61,065 bases of DNA from an uncultured Veillonellaceae bacterium. Lineage in GTDB: Bacteria > Bacillota > Negativicutes > Veillonellales > Negativicoccaceae. Position numbers and translations under genes: made by a program. Below the pieces are notes generated by a model. That model did not search any database. It saw nothing but the letters and a program-made list of their open reading frames with translations, and was not told the origin of the DNA. The stretch spans positions 1 to 61,065 of the forward strand of contig USPU01000001.1 of the NCBI GenBank assembly GCA_900556745.1, written 5' to 3'. Shown one piece after another: positions 1 to 9,071 of the stretch. Within the stretch, counting starts at the first letter, position 1; each line of letters begins with the position of its first letter.

Positions 1-1080
1 TACCGCCGTACCGATTACGCCGGCAACGTTCGGACCCATGGCGTGCATCAGAAGGAAGTTAGCCGGGTTCGCTTTCGAACCGACAACCTGCGATACGCGA
101 GCTGCCATCGGAACGGCGGAAACGCCTGCCGAACCGATCAACGGGTTCGTCTTGCCGTCGACCAGCAACATGAGCTTACCGAAGATAACGCCGCCTGCTG
201 TACCGGCGATGAAAGCAACGAGACCCAAACCGATGATTTCCAAGGTTTGAACGTTCAGGAAGCTTTCCGCCGACATGGTACAACCGGTACCCAATGCCAG
301 GAAGATCGTGACGGTGTTCATCATCGCGTTCTGTGCCGTATCGGACAGACGGTGCGTAACACCGGATTCATTGATCAAGTTACCGAACATCAGCATACCT
401 AAAAGTGCGGTAATGGACGGAAGTAATAGGCTGATGAAGATCGTAGCCGCGATCGGGAACACCACTTTTTCAAAGTGCGATACAACACGCAGCTGTTCCA
501 TGACAATTTGACGATCTTTTTTCGTCGTGAACAATTTCATGATCGGAGGCTGGATCAACGGAACTAAGGACATGTACGAATACGCCGCTACTGCGATCGC
601 GCCCAAGAGTTCCGGAGCCAATTTCGAAGCCAAGTAAATCGAAGTCGGGCCGTCAGCGCCGCCGATAATACCGATCGAAGCTGCCTGCGGAGCGGTAAAG
701 CCCAAGAACATCGCGCCCCCCAAGGCAACGAATACACCGATCTGTGCCGCCGCGCCGAGCAAAAGGGTTTTCGGGTTCGCAATCAGCGGACCGAAGTCCG
801 TCATCGCGCCGACCCCCATAAAGATCAACGGCGGGAAAATTTCAAACTGAATGCCCGCATGAATGAGGGCAAAAACGCCTTCTTCAAAGCCATTTTTCGG
901 CAAGTTGGCAAGGATACAACCGAATGCGATCGGTCCGAGCAACAACGGCTCAAATTCCTTGGCAAATGCCAGATAGAGCAACAGTATGCCGACAAAGATC
1001 ATGATCGCGTTACCGATGGAAAAGACGATCAAGCCGCTGTCATGCCATACTGAAGTCACCGCTACTATGAAATCAGTCAT
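1..1080 (-). CDS. mmdB: Methylmalonyl-CoA decarboxylase beta subunit (Na+ pump), 3' end cut
   Basis: This is the membrane carboxybiotin decarboxylase of the OadB/MmdB/GcdB family. It releases CO2 from carboxybiotin and exports sodium ions. About 360 codons can be read from the ATG at 1080; the reading frame is open to the window edge, so roughly the last 12-15 residues of a usual 372-375 are missing. Many hydrophobic segments are present. The family motif [10 protein letters not shown] lies near residue 155, and the conserved asparagine-containing GPNVAGVIG lies near the cut end. It is the last gene read in the operon, after mmdA, mmdD and mmdC. The glutaryl- or oxaloacetate-specific homologues are nearly identical in this subunit, so substrate is inferred from the neighbouring methylmalonyl-CoA genes. 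Confidence 0.95.
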   Translation of the reverse strand, partial: MTDFIVAVTSVWHDSGLIVFSIGNAIMIFVGILLLYLAFAKEFEPLLLGPIAFGCILANLPKNGFEEGVFALIHAGIQFEIFPPLIFMGVGAMTDFGPLIANPKTLLLGAAAQIGVFVALGGAMFLGFTAPQAASIGIIGGADGPTSIYLASKLAPELLGAIAVAAYSYMSLVPLIQPPIMKLFTTKKDRQIVMEQLRVVSHFEKVVFPIAATIFISLLLPSITALLGMLMFGNLINESGVTHRLSDTAQNAMMNTVTIFLALGTGCTMSAESFLNVQTLEIIGLGLVAFIAGTAGGVIFGKLMLLVDGKTNPLIGSAGVSAVPMAARVSQVVGSKANPANFLLMHAMGPNVAGVIGTAV

Positions 1081-1120
1081 TCTGTATCTCCTCTTCTATG
1101 TTTTCTGGTAAGTTGAGGTT

Positions 1121-1429
1121 TTAGCCCAACGCGATCAAATCGTCGCCCGCTTGTACGGTAGCATTGGCTGCGACCATAATGCTTGTTACCGTAGCGTCAT
1201 GCGGAGCATAGATTTCGTTAGCCATCTTCATCGCTTCCAAGACACAGAGGAGATCGCCGGCTTTAACAGCCTGACCTTCTTTTACCTCGACGGAAAGGAT
1301 TTTACCCGGCATCGGAGCTTTTACCGTTTCCGCGCCGGCCGGAGCCGCTTTCGGAGCTGCGCCTGCGCCGAGTTCGTTGACTTCTACATCGTATTCTTGA
1401 CCATTAACGGTTACAGAAAATTTTCTCAT
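1121..1429 (-). CDS. mmdC: Methylmalonyl-CoA decarboxylase gamma subunit, biotin carrier
   Basis: A 102-residue biotinyl carrier protein. It takes the carboxyl group from the alpha subunit and presents it to the membrane beta subunit. The biotinylation motif EAMKM sits near residue 70, in a lipoyl/biotin fold that begins at VKAPMPGKI. A short Ala/Pro linker (about residues 20-35) is shorter than in Veillonella MmdC. The start is the ATG at 1429 (protein begins MRKFSV), preceded by a good ribosome site; an upstream in-frame ATG at 1462 has no such site. It lies between mmdD and mmdB in the operon. Confidence 0.95.
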   Translation of the reverse strand: MRKFSVTVNGQEYDVEVNELGAGAAPKAAPAGAETVKAPMPGKILSVEVKEGQAVKAGDLLCVLEAMKMANEIYAPHDATVTSIMVAANATVQAGDDLIALG

Positions 1430-1475
1430 TGTACATCCTCCTACTAAAAAGTAATTCTCCAAAACAAGGTATTGC

Positions 1476-1820
1476 TTAGTAATTGTCTACTCCAGACAGA
1501 CGCGCCGCTGCCGTCCAACCGGTATTTTTGGCCGGTCGAATGGACGCAATTTGCGTGCTCGAGTAGCCCATTGCTACTATTGCTGCGGTAATAGCCGCAA
1601 CCACTTCATCATTGCCGGACGCAGTCGACGTCGCTGCCGGAGCCGCAGCTGCTGCCGCGGCAGGCGCCGCTTTCGCTACCGGTTTAGGAGACGACTTTTT
1701 TTCCCCGGTCGGATCCACAAGTCGAATGATCGTCATGAGTCCCCAAAGCATAATCAACACAGCGAATACAATGAACATGTTGATCAGCATAAATACCCAA
1801 GGATTCAGTTCACTTCCCAT
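1476..1820 (-). CDS. mmdD: Methylmalonyl-CoA decarboxylase delta subunit (OadG-like)
   Basis: A 114-residue subunit with one N-terminal membrane helix (about residues 8-32), an Ala/Pro-rich linker and a C-terminal soluble tail. In this family it anchors the carboxyltransferase and biotin carrier to the membrane pump. The tail (ASIRPAKNTGWTAAAR) matches the region that in Veillonella parvula is also found as the separate small epsilon subunit. The order mmdA-mmdD-mmdC-mmdB leaves only 46 bp between mmdD and mmdC, so no epsilon gene is present at the position it occupies in V. parvula. Confidence 0.92.
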   Translation of the reverse strand: MGSELNPWVFMLINMFIVFAVLIMLWGLMTIIRLVDPTGEKKSSPKPVAKAAPAAAAAAAPAATSTASGNDEVVAAITAAIVAMGYSSTQIASIRPAKNTGWTAAARLSGVDNY

Positions 1821-1875
1821 TCACACCCATCCTTTCTCTTTAGATTTTCCTATGTCTCGTTATGCCGCTAAGGGA

Positions 1876-3405
1876 TTATAACGGAATATTGGCGTGTTTC
1901 TTCGCAGGACGGGCTTCGCGTTTGCTGGCGAGCATGGCCAACGCGTTGATAACGTACGGACGCGTTTGTTTCGGTTCGATAACTGCGTCAACAAAGCCGC
2001 GTTCAGCTGCTTTGTACGGAGTGGCGAACTCTTCCACATACTCTGCCGTCTTCTGTTCTTTGTCCAGATCTTTCCGGAAGATGATGTTGGCAGCGCCTGC
2101 CGGTCCCATAACCGCAATTTCTGAAGTCGGCCAAGCGAATACCTGGTCCGCGCCCAAGTCCTGGGAGCACATCGCGAGGTACGATCCGCCGTAAGCTTTA
2201 CGGGTAATTACCGTTACTTTCGGCACGGTCGCTTCCGAGTACGCAAACAGCATTTTCGCACCGTGGCGAATGATGCCGCCGTATTCCTGCTGTACGCCCG
2301 GCAAGAAGCCCGGTACGTCAACCAAGTTTACGAGCGGAATGTTGAAAGCGTCGCAGAAACGGATGAAACGGCTGGATTTGTCGGATGCATTGATGTCCAG
2401 GCAACCGGCCATAAATTTCGGCTGGTTGGCAATGATGCCGACGGTTTGTCCGTCAAAGCGGGCAAAGCAGGTAATGATGTTTTTCGCGTAGTGAGCGAGT
2501 ACATCATAGTATTCACCGTTGTCGACAATGCTCTTGATAACATCGTACATATCATACGCTGTGTTGGAGTTGTCCGGCAACAAGGTGTTGAGGCTTTCGT
2601 CCATACGCATCGGGTCATCACCCGTGTCAACAATCGGAGCTTCTTCCATGTTATTGCTCGGCAGGAAGCCCAAGAGATAGCGGATCTGATTCAAGCAGTC
2701 TTCGTCGTCTTTCGCGATGAAGTGCGATACGCCCGAAATGCTGTTGTGGGTCATAGCGCCGCCCAGTTTTTCCGCCGTTACGTCTTCACCGGTGACCGAT
2801 TTAACAACGGCCGGACCCGTGATGAACATTTGGCTGGTGCCGTCGACCATGTAGATGAAGTCCGTCAATGCAGGCGAGTAAACCGCGCCGCCGGCCGACG
2901 GTCCCATGATGGCCGAAATCTGCGGAACGACACCGGATGCAATCGTATTTTCAAAGAAAATACGGCCGTAACCGGACAATGCATCAACCGCTTCCTGAAT
3001 ACGAGCGCCGCCCGAATCATTCAGGCCAACACACGGTGCGCCCATTTTGAGCGAAAGCTGCAGGACACGGACGATTTTGCTGGCGTGCATTTCGCCGAGC
3101 GAGCCGCCTTCTACCGTGAAGTCTTGCGCAAATGCGTAAACGAGTTTGCCGTTAACGGTACCATAACCGGTAACAACACCTTCGCCCGGAAGATCTTTTT
3201 TATCCTGTCCGAAGTTTACGCAACGATGTTTTACCAAAGCGCCGATTTCGACGAAGGAACCTTCGTCAAAAAGGATTTCCAAACGTTCACGCGCAGTCAT
3301 TTTTCCTTTTGCGTGCTGTTTGTCGATACGGCTTTGGCCACCGCCCATGCGGACGTGTTCCAAATTTTTATGAAGTAATTCAACTTTTTGCTGGTTTACC
3401 GACAT
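1876..3405 (-). CDS. mmdA: Methylmalonyl-CoA decarboxylase alpha subunit (carboxyltransferase)
   Basis: A 509-residue carboxyltransferase, the same length as Veillonella MmdA. It moves the carboxyl group of (S)-methylmalonyl-CoA to the biotin of the gamma subunit, giving propionyl-CoA. Two crotonase-like halves are visible. The N-half has the acyl-CoA/oxyanion segment DSGGARIQEAVDALSGYG and GPSAGGAVYSPAL. The C-half has VDVPGFLPG and AVMGPAGAANIIF. The start is the ATG at 3405 (MSVNQQ) behind GGAGGTG; the longer frame to 3444 lacks a ribosome site. Propionyl-CoA carboxylase beta subunits are close relatives, but the decarboxylase context decides the call. Confidence 0.95.
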   Translation of the reverse strand: MSVNQQKVELLHKNLEHVRMGGGQSRIDKQHAKGKMTARERLEILFDEGSFVEIGALVKHRCVNFGQDKKDLPGEGVVTGYGTVNGKLVYAFAQDFTVEGGSLGEMHASKIVRVLQLSLKMGAPCVGLNDSGGARIQEAVDALSGYGRIFFENTIASGVVPQISAIMGPSAGGAVYSPALTDFIYMVDGTSQMFITGPAVVKSVTGEDVTAEKLGGAMTHNSISGVSHFIAKDDEDCLNQIRYLLGFLPSNNMEEAPIVDTGDDPMRMDESLNTLLPDNSNTAYDMYDVIKSIVDNGEYYDVLAHYAKNIITCFARFDGQTVGIIANQPKFMAGCLDINASDKSSRFIRFCDAFNIPLVNLVDVPGFLPGVQQEYGGIIRHGAKMLFAYSEATVPKVTVITRKAYGGSYLAMCSQDLGADQVFAWPTSEIAVMGPAGAANIIFRKDLDKEQKTAEYVEEFATPYKAAERGFVDAVIEPKQTRPYVINALAMLASKREARPAKKHANIPL

Positions 3406-3434
3406 TCTTACACCTCCGAATAATGGTAGGGAGG

Positions 3435-3453
3435 GCCGCCTCACAGAGGCGGC
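3435..3453 (-). other. Intercistronic hairpin between epimerase gene and mmdA
   Basis: A perfect 8-bp inverted repeat (GCCGCCTC, 3-base loop, GAGGCGGC) sits in the 57-bp gap ahead of mmdA. No T-run follows on the transcript strand, so it is not a standard terminator. It may stabilise an RNA end or mark processing, as seen in operons whose subunits are needed in different amounts. Confidence 0.6.
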
Positions 3454-3462
3454 ATGCTCCTA

Positions 3463-3879
3463 TTATTGACGCTCCGTAAGTTCGATCAAAAGACCGTTCG
3501 TAGCTTTCGGATGCAAGAACGCGATGCGGCAACCGCCGGCACCGTAGCGAGGTTTTTCATCCAACAGACGAACACCGCGAGCTTTCAAGTCTTCGAGAGC
3601 TGCGTCGATGCTGTCAACACGCAAAGCAACATGCTGGAAGCCGTTACGATGTTTTTCAATGTAACGGGCAATTGGGCCATCCGGGCTGGTGGATTCCAAA
3701 AATTCGAGTTCCGCGTCACCCAGTTTGAAGAAGCTTACGTTGACTTTCTGTTCTTCCACCGTTTCGTCTGCTGCGGTCGGATGAACGTTCAACGTTTCCT
3801 GGAAAACTTGTTTCGTTTTCTGCAGGTCATCCACAGCAATACCAATATGGTCGATATTCATAACTTTCCAATTTGCCAT
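3463..3879 (-). CDS. mce: Methylmalonyl-CoA epimerase
   Basis: A 138-residue protein of the glyoxalase/VOC fold that interconverts (R)- and (S)-methylmalonyl-CoA. This joins the mutase, which makes the R form, to the decarboxylase, which uses the S form. Metal ligands of the family are visible: IDHIGIAV (His near residue 11), FQHVALRV (His near 83) and the late glutamate in LLIELTE. Start at MANWKV follows AAGGAGG. It is positioned between meaB and mmdA, exactly where the pathway needs it. Confidence 0.95.
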   Translation of the reverse strand: MANWKVMNIDHIGIAVDDLQKTKQVFQETLNVHPTAADETVEEQKVNVSFFKLGDAELEFLESTSPDGPIARYIEKHRNGFQHVALRVDSIDAALEDLKARGVRLLDEKPRYGAGGCRIAFLHPKATNGLLIELTERQ

Positions 3880-3911
3880 ACCTTTTCCTCCTTTTGCAAT
3901 AAAAACTAAAA

Positions 3912-4850
3912 TTATTTAATGGCGTTTCCTACGATGGACTCAACGACTGTGTAAGGATCCACTTTCCTTGCATAGACTTGTTCCACGTAGTTATCAAATT
4001 CACCCGAGGACGTAATTTTTTCCATTACGTGACGGGAGATGTGCTCTTTGACCATCGCGATGATCTCATTGACAGTCCGTTCGTGTCTGCGTTCCTGCAG
4101 AAGACCGGACTCTTCTAAGAATTCACGATGTTCTTCCATCGCCTCAATGACGTCGGCCACGCCTTCGTCACGACTGGCAATGGTGCGTTTGATCGGCGGA
4201 CGCCAATCCACCTCTTCCGAGTTCAAATCGAGCATCATTTCAATTTCAACGTTCAAACGGTCCGCGCCGTCACGATCACATTTGTTGATCGTAAATACGT
4301 CGCCGATTTCCAGAATGCCCGCTTTAATCGCCTGAATATCATCACCCAAACCGGGTACCAGTACAACCAATGTGGTATCCGCATTCTTAACGATATCGAC
4401 TTCGGATTGGCCGACTCCAACCGTTTCAATCACGACGACATCCATGCCGAATGCATCCATCAACTTGACCGTATCCGCGGTTTTCTTGGAGAGTCCCCCC
4501 AAGCTTCCGCGCGTACCCATACTCCGAATAAATACGCCTTCATCCAATGTCAAATCATTCATGCGAATTCGGTCACCCAAGATCGCACCGCCGCTAAACG
4601 GGCTCGTCGGGTCGACTGCGACAATGCCGACAGTCTTACCTTGTTTACGGAAATGTTTTACCAGCTTGTCGGTCAGGGTCGATTTGCCTGCGCCCGGTGC
4701 GCCGGTAATACCGATAATCCGCGCATTACCTGTATGACTATAGATTTCTCGAAGTATATCGACATATCCGTCCGCTTCGTTCTCGACTGCAGAGATAGAC
4801 CTCGCCAAGGCCAGCCTGGATCCATTCCAGAATTCCTTCATTAAATCCAT
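3912..4850 (-). CDS. meaB: MeaB/ArgK-type GTPase, methylmalonyl-CoA mutase chaperone
   Basis: A 312-residue G3E-family GTPase that guards and reloads the B12 cofactor of methylmalonyl-CoA mutase. The P-loop GAPGAGKST lies near residue 50. Further motifs are VDPTSPFSGGAILGDRIRM, the switch segment ETVGVGQSE, and NKCD in place of the common NKAD. The C-terminal dimerisation arm is present. The gene follows the small mutase subunit, separated by a hairpin. Confidence 0.95.
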   Translation of the reverse strand: MDLMKEFWNGSRLALARSISAVENEADGYVDILREIYSHTGNARIIGITGAPGAGKSTLTDKLVKHFRKQGKTVGIVAVDPTSPFSGGAILGDRIRMNDLTLDEGVFIRSMGTRGSLGGLSKKTADTVKLMDAFGMDVVVIETVGVGQSEVDIVKNADTTLVVLVPGLGDDIQAIKAGILEIGDVFTINKCDRDGADRLNVEIEMMLDLNSEEVDWRPPIKRTIASRDEGVADVIEAMEEHREFLEESGLLQERRHERTVNEIIAMVKEHISRHVMEKITSSGEFDNYVEQVYARKVDPYTVVESIVGNAIK

Positions 4851-4884
4851 GGTTTTGCCCCCCCTTGGTCAATTACGACCCCAC

Positions 4885-4904
4885 GCTCCCGCCGTAGCGG
4901 GAGC
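4885..4904 (-). other. Intercistronic hairpin between small mutase subunit gene and meaB
   Basis: A perfect 8-bp stem (GCTCCCGC / GCGGGAGC) with a 4-base loop. No T-run follows on the transcribed strand. It resembles the hairpin ahead of mmdA and could separate the mutase part of the message from the rest. Confidence 0.55.
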
Positions 4905-4923
4905 TGGTACCGTCCATCCTTTC

Positions 4924-5319
4924 TTATTGAACGTTTTCTTTGATGAATTCGATGATCTTCGTAGTCGGAGTGCCCGGTGTGAAGACAGCTTTTACGCCGG
5001 CTTCTTTCAGTGCCGGGATATCGCCTACCGGAATAACGCCGCCGCCGATAACGAGCACGTCATTCAAGCCTTTTTCTTTCAAGAGTTCGATAACGCGCGG
5101 GAACAGCGTGCCGTGCGCACCGGAGAGCAAGCTCAACGCAACTACGTCAACGTCTTCGGAAAGAGCCGCTTCCGCGATCTGTTCCGGAGTCTGACGAAGA
5201 CCGGTATAAATAACTTCAAAACCCGCATCGCGCAACGCACGAGCGACTACTTTAGCACCGCGGTCGTGGCCATCCAGACCCGGTTTTGCAACAATTACAC
5301 GAATTAATTTTTCTGCCAT
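4924..5319 (-). CDS. Methylmalonyl-CoA mutase, small B12-binding subunit
   Basis: A 131-residue cobalamin-binding domain encoded apart from the catalytic barrel. The B12 motif DGHDRG (DxHxxG, His being the lower cobalt ligand) lies near residue 16, followed by the SxL segment (LSLLSGAH) and the GGG turn (VIGGGVIP). With the next gene it forms a two-part R-methylmalonyl-CoA mutase, as also seen in archaea and several Firmicutes. Start MAEKLIRV follows a GGGAGG-like site. Confidence 0.95.
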   Translation of the reverse strand: MAEKLIRVIVAKPGLDGHDRGAKVVARALRDAGFEVIYTGLRQTPEQIAEAALSEDVDVVALSLLSGAHGTLFPRVIELLKEKGLNDVLVIGGGVIPVGDIPALKEAGVKAVFTPGTPTTKIIEFIKENVQ

Positions 5320-5358
5320 AATTGGTTACCTCCCGTATCCATTCAGCAATAGCGTATC

Positions 5359-7005
5359 TTAAACCGTAGCGTGCGCCTGGTATTCACCGAATACGCCGCG
5401 CAGTACGTTGCAGATTTCACCCAAAGATGCATATGCGCGTACGCAGTCGAGGATCAACGGCATCAGGTTGACGCTTTCATCTTCGGCGCCTTTGCGCAAT
5501 GCTTCCAAAGTAGCCTTGACAGCTTCCTGATCGCGTTCAGCTTTAACTTTAGCCAATTTCTTGGACTGCAGTTCGCCAACCGAAGCGTCGACTTTCAGCA
5601 AGCCTTCGACCGGTTTTTCTTCGACTTGGAATTTGTTGACGCCAACGATAATACGGTCGCCGGATTCAACTTCCATCTGCCAACGATATGCCGATTCCTG
5701 AATTTCTTTCTGGATGTAACCTTTTTCAATAGCGACTACCGCGCCGCCCATTTCGTCGATCTTACGGATGTAATCTTCCGCTTCTTTTTCGATCGCATTG
5801 GTCAACGCTTCTACATAGTACGAGCCGCCCAGCGGATCGACTACGTCAGCCAAACCGGATTCGTACGCAACGATCTGCTGCGTGCGCAATGCGATTTGTA
5901 CGGATTCCGTCGTCGGCAATGCCAACGCTTCATCGCGGGAGTTAGTGTGCAAGGACTGCGTGCCGCCGAGAACAGCCGCTGCGGTCTGCAACGCTACACG
6001 AACGATGTTGTTGTCGACCTGTTGCGCCGTCAACATCGAGCCTGCGGTCTGCGTGTGTACACGCAGTTTCATGGATTTGTCTTTCTTCGCACCGAAACGT
6101 TCTTTCAGGATGCGCGCCCAAAGACGACGGGATGCACGGAATTTCGCAACTTCTTCGAGTACGTTGTTGTGCGCGTTCCAGAAGAAGGACAGACGACCTG
6201 CAAATTCGTCGATTTCCATGCCGGCTTTCAGTGCCGCTTCGATGTATGCGATACCGTCAGCGATCGTAAAAGCGATTTCCTGTGCCGCTGTCGAACCAGC
6301 TTCACGGATGTGGTAGCCGGAGATCGAAATTGTGTTCCATTTCGGAACGTTCTGCGAGCAGTATTCAAAAATATTGGTGATCAAACGCATCGACGGTTTC
6401 GGCGGGAAGATGTAGGTGCCGCGAGCCGCGTATTCTTTCAGGATGTCGTTTTGGATCGTGCCGCGCAGCTGGTCAGGGGATACGCCCTGTTTTTCCGCAA
6501 CGGCAATGTACATCGCCAAGAGGACAGACGCCGGAGCGTTGATCGTCATCGAGGTCGAAACTTTACCCAAGTCGATCTGGTCGAACAGGATTTCCATGTC
6601 GGCGAGCGTATCAATCGCAACACCTACTTTACCGACTTCGCCGGCACTCATCGGATCGTCCGAGTCGTAACCGATCTGGGTCGGCAAGTCGAATGCGCAG
6701 GAAAGACCCGTCGCACCGTTTTCAATCAGGTAACGGTAACGTTGGTTGGATTCTTCGGCCGTAGCGAAACCGGCATACATACGCATTGTCCAGAGACGGC
6801 CGCGGTACATCGTCGGCTGTACGCCACGGGTGTACGGGTAGCTGCCCGGCAAAGCCAGGTCGCGTTCATAGTCAAACCCTTCGATATCGAGCGGGGTGTA
6901 GACTTTGTTGTGCTTCATATTCGGACGTTCCGGGTACTTGGCATACATCTTAGCAACTGTTTCTTCGTATGCCTCCAACTTGGCCTTCAAGGATTCGTTA
7001 GCCAT
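5359..7005 (-). CDS. Methylmalonyl-CoA mutase, large catalytic subunit
   Basis: A 548-residue TIM-barrel subunit that isomerises succinyl-CoA to methylmalonyl-CoA. It lacks the C-terminal B12 domain of fused mutases; that domain is supplied by the gene read next. Family segments visible are [21 protein letters not shown] (substrate channel; split here as RGRLWTMR plus MYAGFA), [25 protein letters not shown], the HIREAG segment and [16 protein letters not shown]. Start MANESL follows AGGAGG. A 571-codon antisense frame over this gene is judged a composition artefact. Confidence 0.95.
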   Translation of the reverse strand: MANESLKAKLEAYEETVAKMYAKYPERPNMKHNKVYTPLDIEGFDYERDLALPGSYPYTRGVQPTMYRGRLWTMRMYAGFATAEESNQRYRYLIENGATGLSCAFDLPTQIGYDSDDPMSAGEVGKVGVAIDTLADMEILFDQIDLGKVSTSMTINAPASVLLAMYIAVAEKQGVSPDQLRGTIQNDILKEYAARGTYIFPPKPSMRLITNIFEYCSQNVPKWNTISISGYHIREAGSTAAQEIAFTIADGIAYIEAALKAGMEIDEFAGRLSFFWNAHNNVLEEVAKFRASRRLWARILKERFGAKKDKSMKLRVHTQTAGSMLTAQQVDNNIVRVALQTAAAVLGGTQSLHTNSRDEALALPTTESVQIALRTQQIVAYESGLADVVDPLGGSYYVEALTNAIEKEAEDYIRKIDEMGGAVVAIEKGYIQKEIQESAYRWQMEVESGDRIIVGVNKFQVEEKPVEGLLKVDASVGELQSKKLAKVKAERDQEAVKATLEALRKGAEDESVNLMPLILDCVRAYASLGEICNVLRGVFGEYQAHATV

Positions 7006-7131
7006 GTGTTCATCATCCTCCTAAAAAATATAAATATATATCGGTCTCTTGCGAGACTGACTAACCACAACGCAGCCGCAGCTTAAGCTGTCTTTTCAAC
7101 GATGCGGGTAAGTCCATAGAGGGATCGGGTC

Positions 7132-8643
7132 TTACTGCTTTTTCATGCTCTTGTTATCGGCTAAGCGCTGATGGAAATCAAATGCTTCTTTGAGAATATG
7201 CGGGGTTTGCGAGTAGCCGCAAGCTTTTTCCGCACGTTGCAGATAGTCCATCAATTCCGGACGGTAATCCGGGTGCGCAATGTTTTCGATAATCACGCGA
7301 GCGCGTTCTTTCGGCGAGAGGCCGCGAACGTCGGCAACGCCCATTTCGGAAATGTAGACGTGTACGTCGTGTTCCGTATGGTCGACGTGCGAGCAGAACG
7401 GTACGACACAGGAGATGTCGCCGTTTTTCGCGATCGAGTTCGTGAAGAAGATGCTCAAGCCGCCGTTACGAGCGAAGTCGCCCGAACCGCCGATGCCGTT
7501 CATCATCTTCGTGCCCGATACGTGCGTCGAGTTGATGTTGCCGTAAATGTCCATTTCGAGCGCGGTGTTCATCGCGATAACGCCTAAGCGACAGATGACT
7601 TCCGGGTTGTTCGAAATTTCCTGCGGACGCAGAACGATCTTATCGCGATATCCTTTGATACCTTTGTAGAAACGTTTCAGTCCGTCCGGCGAGGGCGAAA
7701 GGCTCGTGCCCGAGGCCATCGTCAATTTACCGGCGTCAATCAGGTCGAACATGCCGTCCTGGATGACTTCCGTGTATACGGTCAGGTTTTCATACGGGGA
7801 ATCGACCAAACCGCTGATTACGGCGTTTGCTACGTTACCTACACCGGATTGCAACGGGAGCAGGTTTTCCGGCAAGCGGCCGTGTTTTACTTCGTTTTGC
7901 AAGAAGTCGATGAGGTTGCCGCTCATCTTCTTCGCGTCGTCGCCAATCGGGGCGAACGGGCGTGTTTTGTCGGTGATGTCGCACGGTACGATCGCAGCAA
8001 TTTTGCTGTGGTCCACTTCGATGTACGGGGTACCAATGCGATCACCGGCTGATTCGATCGGAATCGGTTTGCGGTGCGGCGGGTTGGCCGGCTGATAAAT
8101 ATCATGCATGCCTTCCAATTCGAGCGGTTGCGAAGTGTTCACTTCGATGATGACTTTTTTCGCTTCCGTGACATATACCGGCGAGTTACCCAAAGCGGTC
8201 GTCGGAATCAGGTGACCTTCTTCGGTAATCGCGCATACTTCGATGATACACCAGTCCAAGTCACCAAAAAAGCCCGTGCGTACTTGCTGCGCTACGTGGC
8301 TCAAGTGCATATCGATGTAATGTACTTTACCGGCGTTGATAGCTTTGCGCAGTACATCGTTTGTCTGGTACGGGAAGCGGCGGTTCATACCGTCACATTC
8401 AACCAGAGCCTGGTCTGCTTCCGGGCCGACCGAGGCGCCGGTCCACAGATCAATTTTGAACTGCTCTTTCTTAATCCGTTCTTCCAATGCGAGTGGCACT
8501 GCTTTCGGGTAACCGGACGGTGTAAATCCGCTGATACCGATATGATCATTCGGGTGAATCATGGCGGCCGCTTCTTCTGCGGTCATGACTTTGCCGAGCA
8601 GATCTTTACACCGAATTCTGTCGCGAATGTCGTTAATATCCAT
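7132..8643 (-). CDS. Acetyl-CoA hydrolase/transferase family CoA-transferase (likely propionyl-CoA:succinate)
   Basis: A 503-residue class I CoA-transferase. In this operon it most likely moves CoA from propionyl-CoA (or acetyl-CoA) to succinate, feeding the mutase and closing the cycle. Family signs are the N-terminal IGISGFTPSGYPK, the GxGxxAN stretch SGVGNVANAV, and GIGGSGDFARNGGLSIF near residue 400. The ATG at 8643 (MDINDI) is preferred because the GGAG site is 12 nt upstream; the ATG at 8655 abuts that site. Succinyl-CoA:acetate transferase is the alternative assignment within the same family. Confidence 0.9.
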   Translation of the reverse strand: MDINDIRDRIRCKDLLGKVMTAEEAAAMIHPNDHIGISGFTPSGYPKAVPLALEERIKKEQFKIDLWTGASVGPEADQALVECDGMNRRFPYQTNDVLRKAINAGKVHYIDMHLSHVAQQVRTGFFGDLDWCIIEVCAITEEGHLIPTTALGNSPVYVTEAKKVIIEVNTSQPLELEGMHDIYQPANPPHRKPIPIESAGDRIGTPYIEVDHSKIAAIVPCDITDKTRPFAPIGDDAKKMSGNLIDFLQNEVKHGRLPENLLPLQSGVGNVANAVISGLVDSPYENLTVYTEVIQDGMFDLIDAGKLTMASGTSLSPSPDGLKRFYKGIKGYRDKIVLRPQEISNNPEVICRLGVIAMNTALEMDIYGNINSTHVSGTKMMNGIGGSGDFARNGGLSIFFTNSIAKNGDISCVVPFCSHVDHTEHDVHVYISEMGVADVRGLSPKERARVIIENIAHPDYRPELMDYLQRAEKACGYSQTPHILKEAFDFHQRLADNKSMKKQ

Positions 8644-8880
8644 TCCCTTTACCATCTCCTAAAAAAACAACGAAACGCACTATGTCATACATAGTTCCGA
8701 GAAACAAAAAAGGATATCGCCGCCGTCGACAATATCCTTTTGAGGGAAGAGAAATAGTCAACGATACCGCAATGCGATAAATCTGGCGTTTCCTAAGTTC
8801 TTGAATTCCCTCCCTTGTAGACCAACTCCGTATTTTTGCGAAAAGCCTTGTAAATCAGACCCTCACATGTTGTTCGCCTA
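8644..8880 (-). promoter_or_regulatory. Structured 5' leader of the propionate operon
   Basis: About 230 nt of untranslated leader. A 7-nt run GAGGGAA (within 8806-8815) is complementary to TTCCCTC just 5' of the terminator stem, giving a possible competing fold. I see no B12-box, T-box (GGTGGAA) or other riboswitch consensus that I recognise. No credible gene lies in 8644-9071. Confidence 0.5.
8703..8741 (-). terminator. Intrinsic terminator inside the propionate operon leader
   Basis: On the minus strand a 10-bp stem (AAAAGGATAT / ATATCCTTTT) is followed by a T-rich run. It lies between the promoter at 8882-8910 and the first gene, 60 nt ahead of the start codon, so it must be read through for expression. 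This fits an attenuator. Confidence 0.75.
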
Positions 8881-8881
8881 T

Positions 8882-8910
8882 ATGATAGTCGATGAATTTT
8901 TCCTTGTCAA
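8882..8910 (-). promoter_or_regulatory. Sigma-A promoter of the propionate operon
   Basis: Minus strand TTGACA (8905-8910), 17-bp spacer, TATCAT (8882-8887). Perfect -35 and good -10 at ideal spacing; start of RNA expected near 8875. Confidence 0.85.
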
Positions 8911-9071
8911 TCATTACTATTTGTTCTCTAATCTTTCTAAGTTTCTTTAAAACGTGGCTCGATGGTTGTTACAAAATATTGTTGATTAATTGTAAACCTT
9001 GTTATTTGCTTTCATTATGACGCATATTCATGCGTTTCTTAATGTTTCCAAACCTTTCTAATTTTTTCTTT

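Noticed and set aside
2263..3378. A 371-codon plus-strand frame opposite mmdA
   Set aside because: Same reason: an antisense shadow of a conserved gene.
5371..7086. A 571-codon plus-strand frame opposite the mutase gene
   Set aside because: It mirrors the strong codon bias of a well-known gene, has no ribosome site and no family pattern.
8644..8880. Cobalamin riboswitch
   Set aside because: Expected because of the B12 enzyme, but I could not find the B12-box or the core consensus on the transcript strand.
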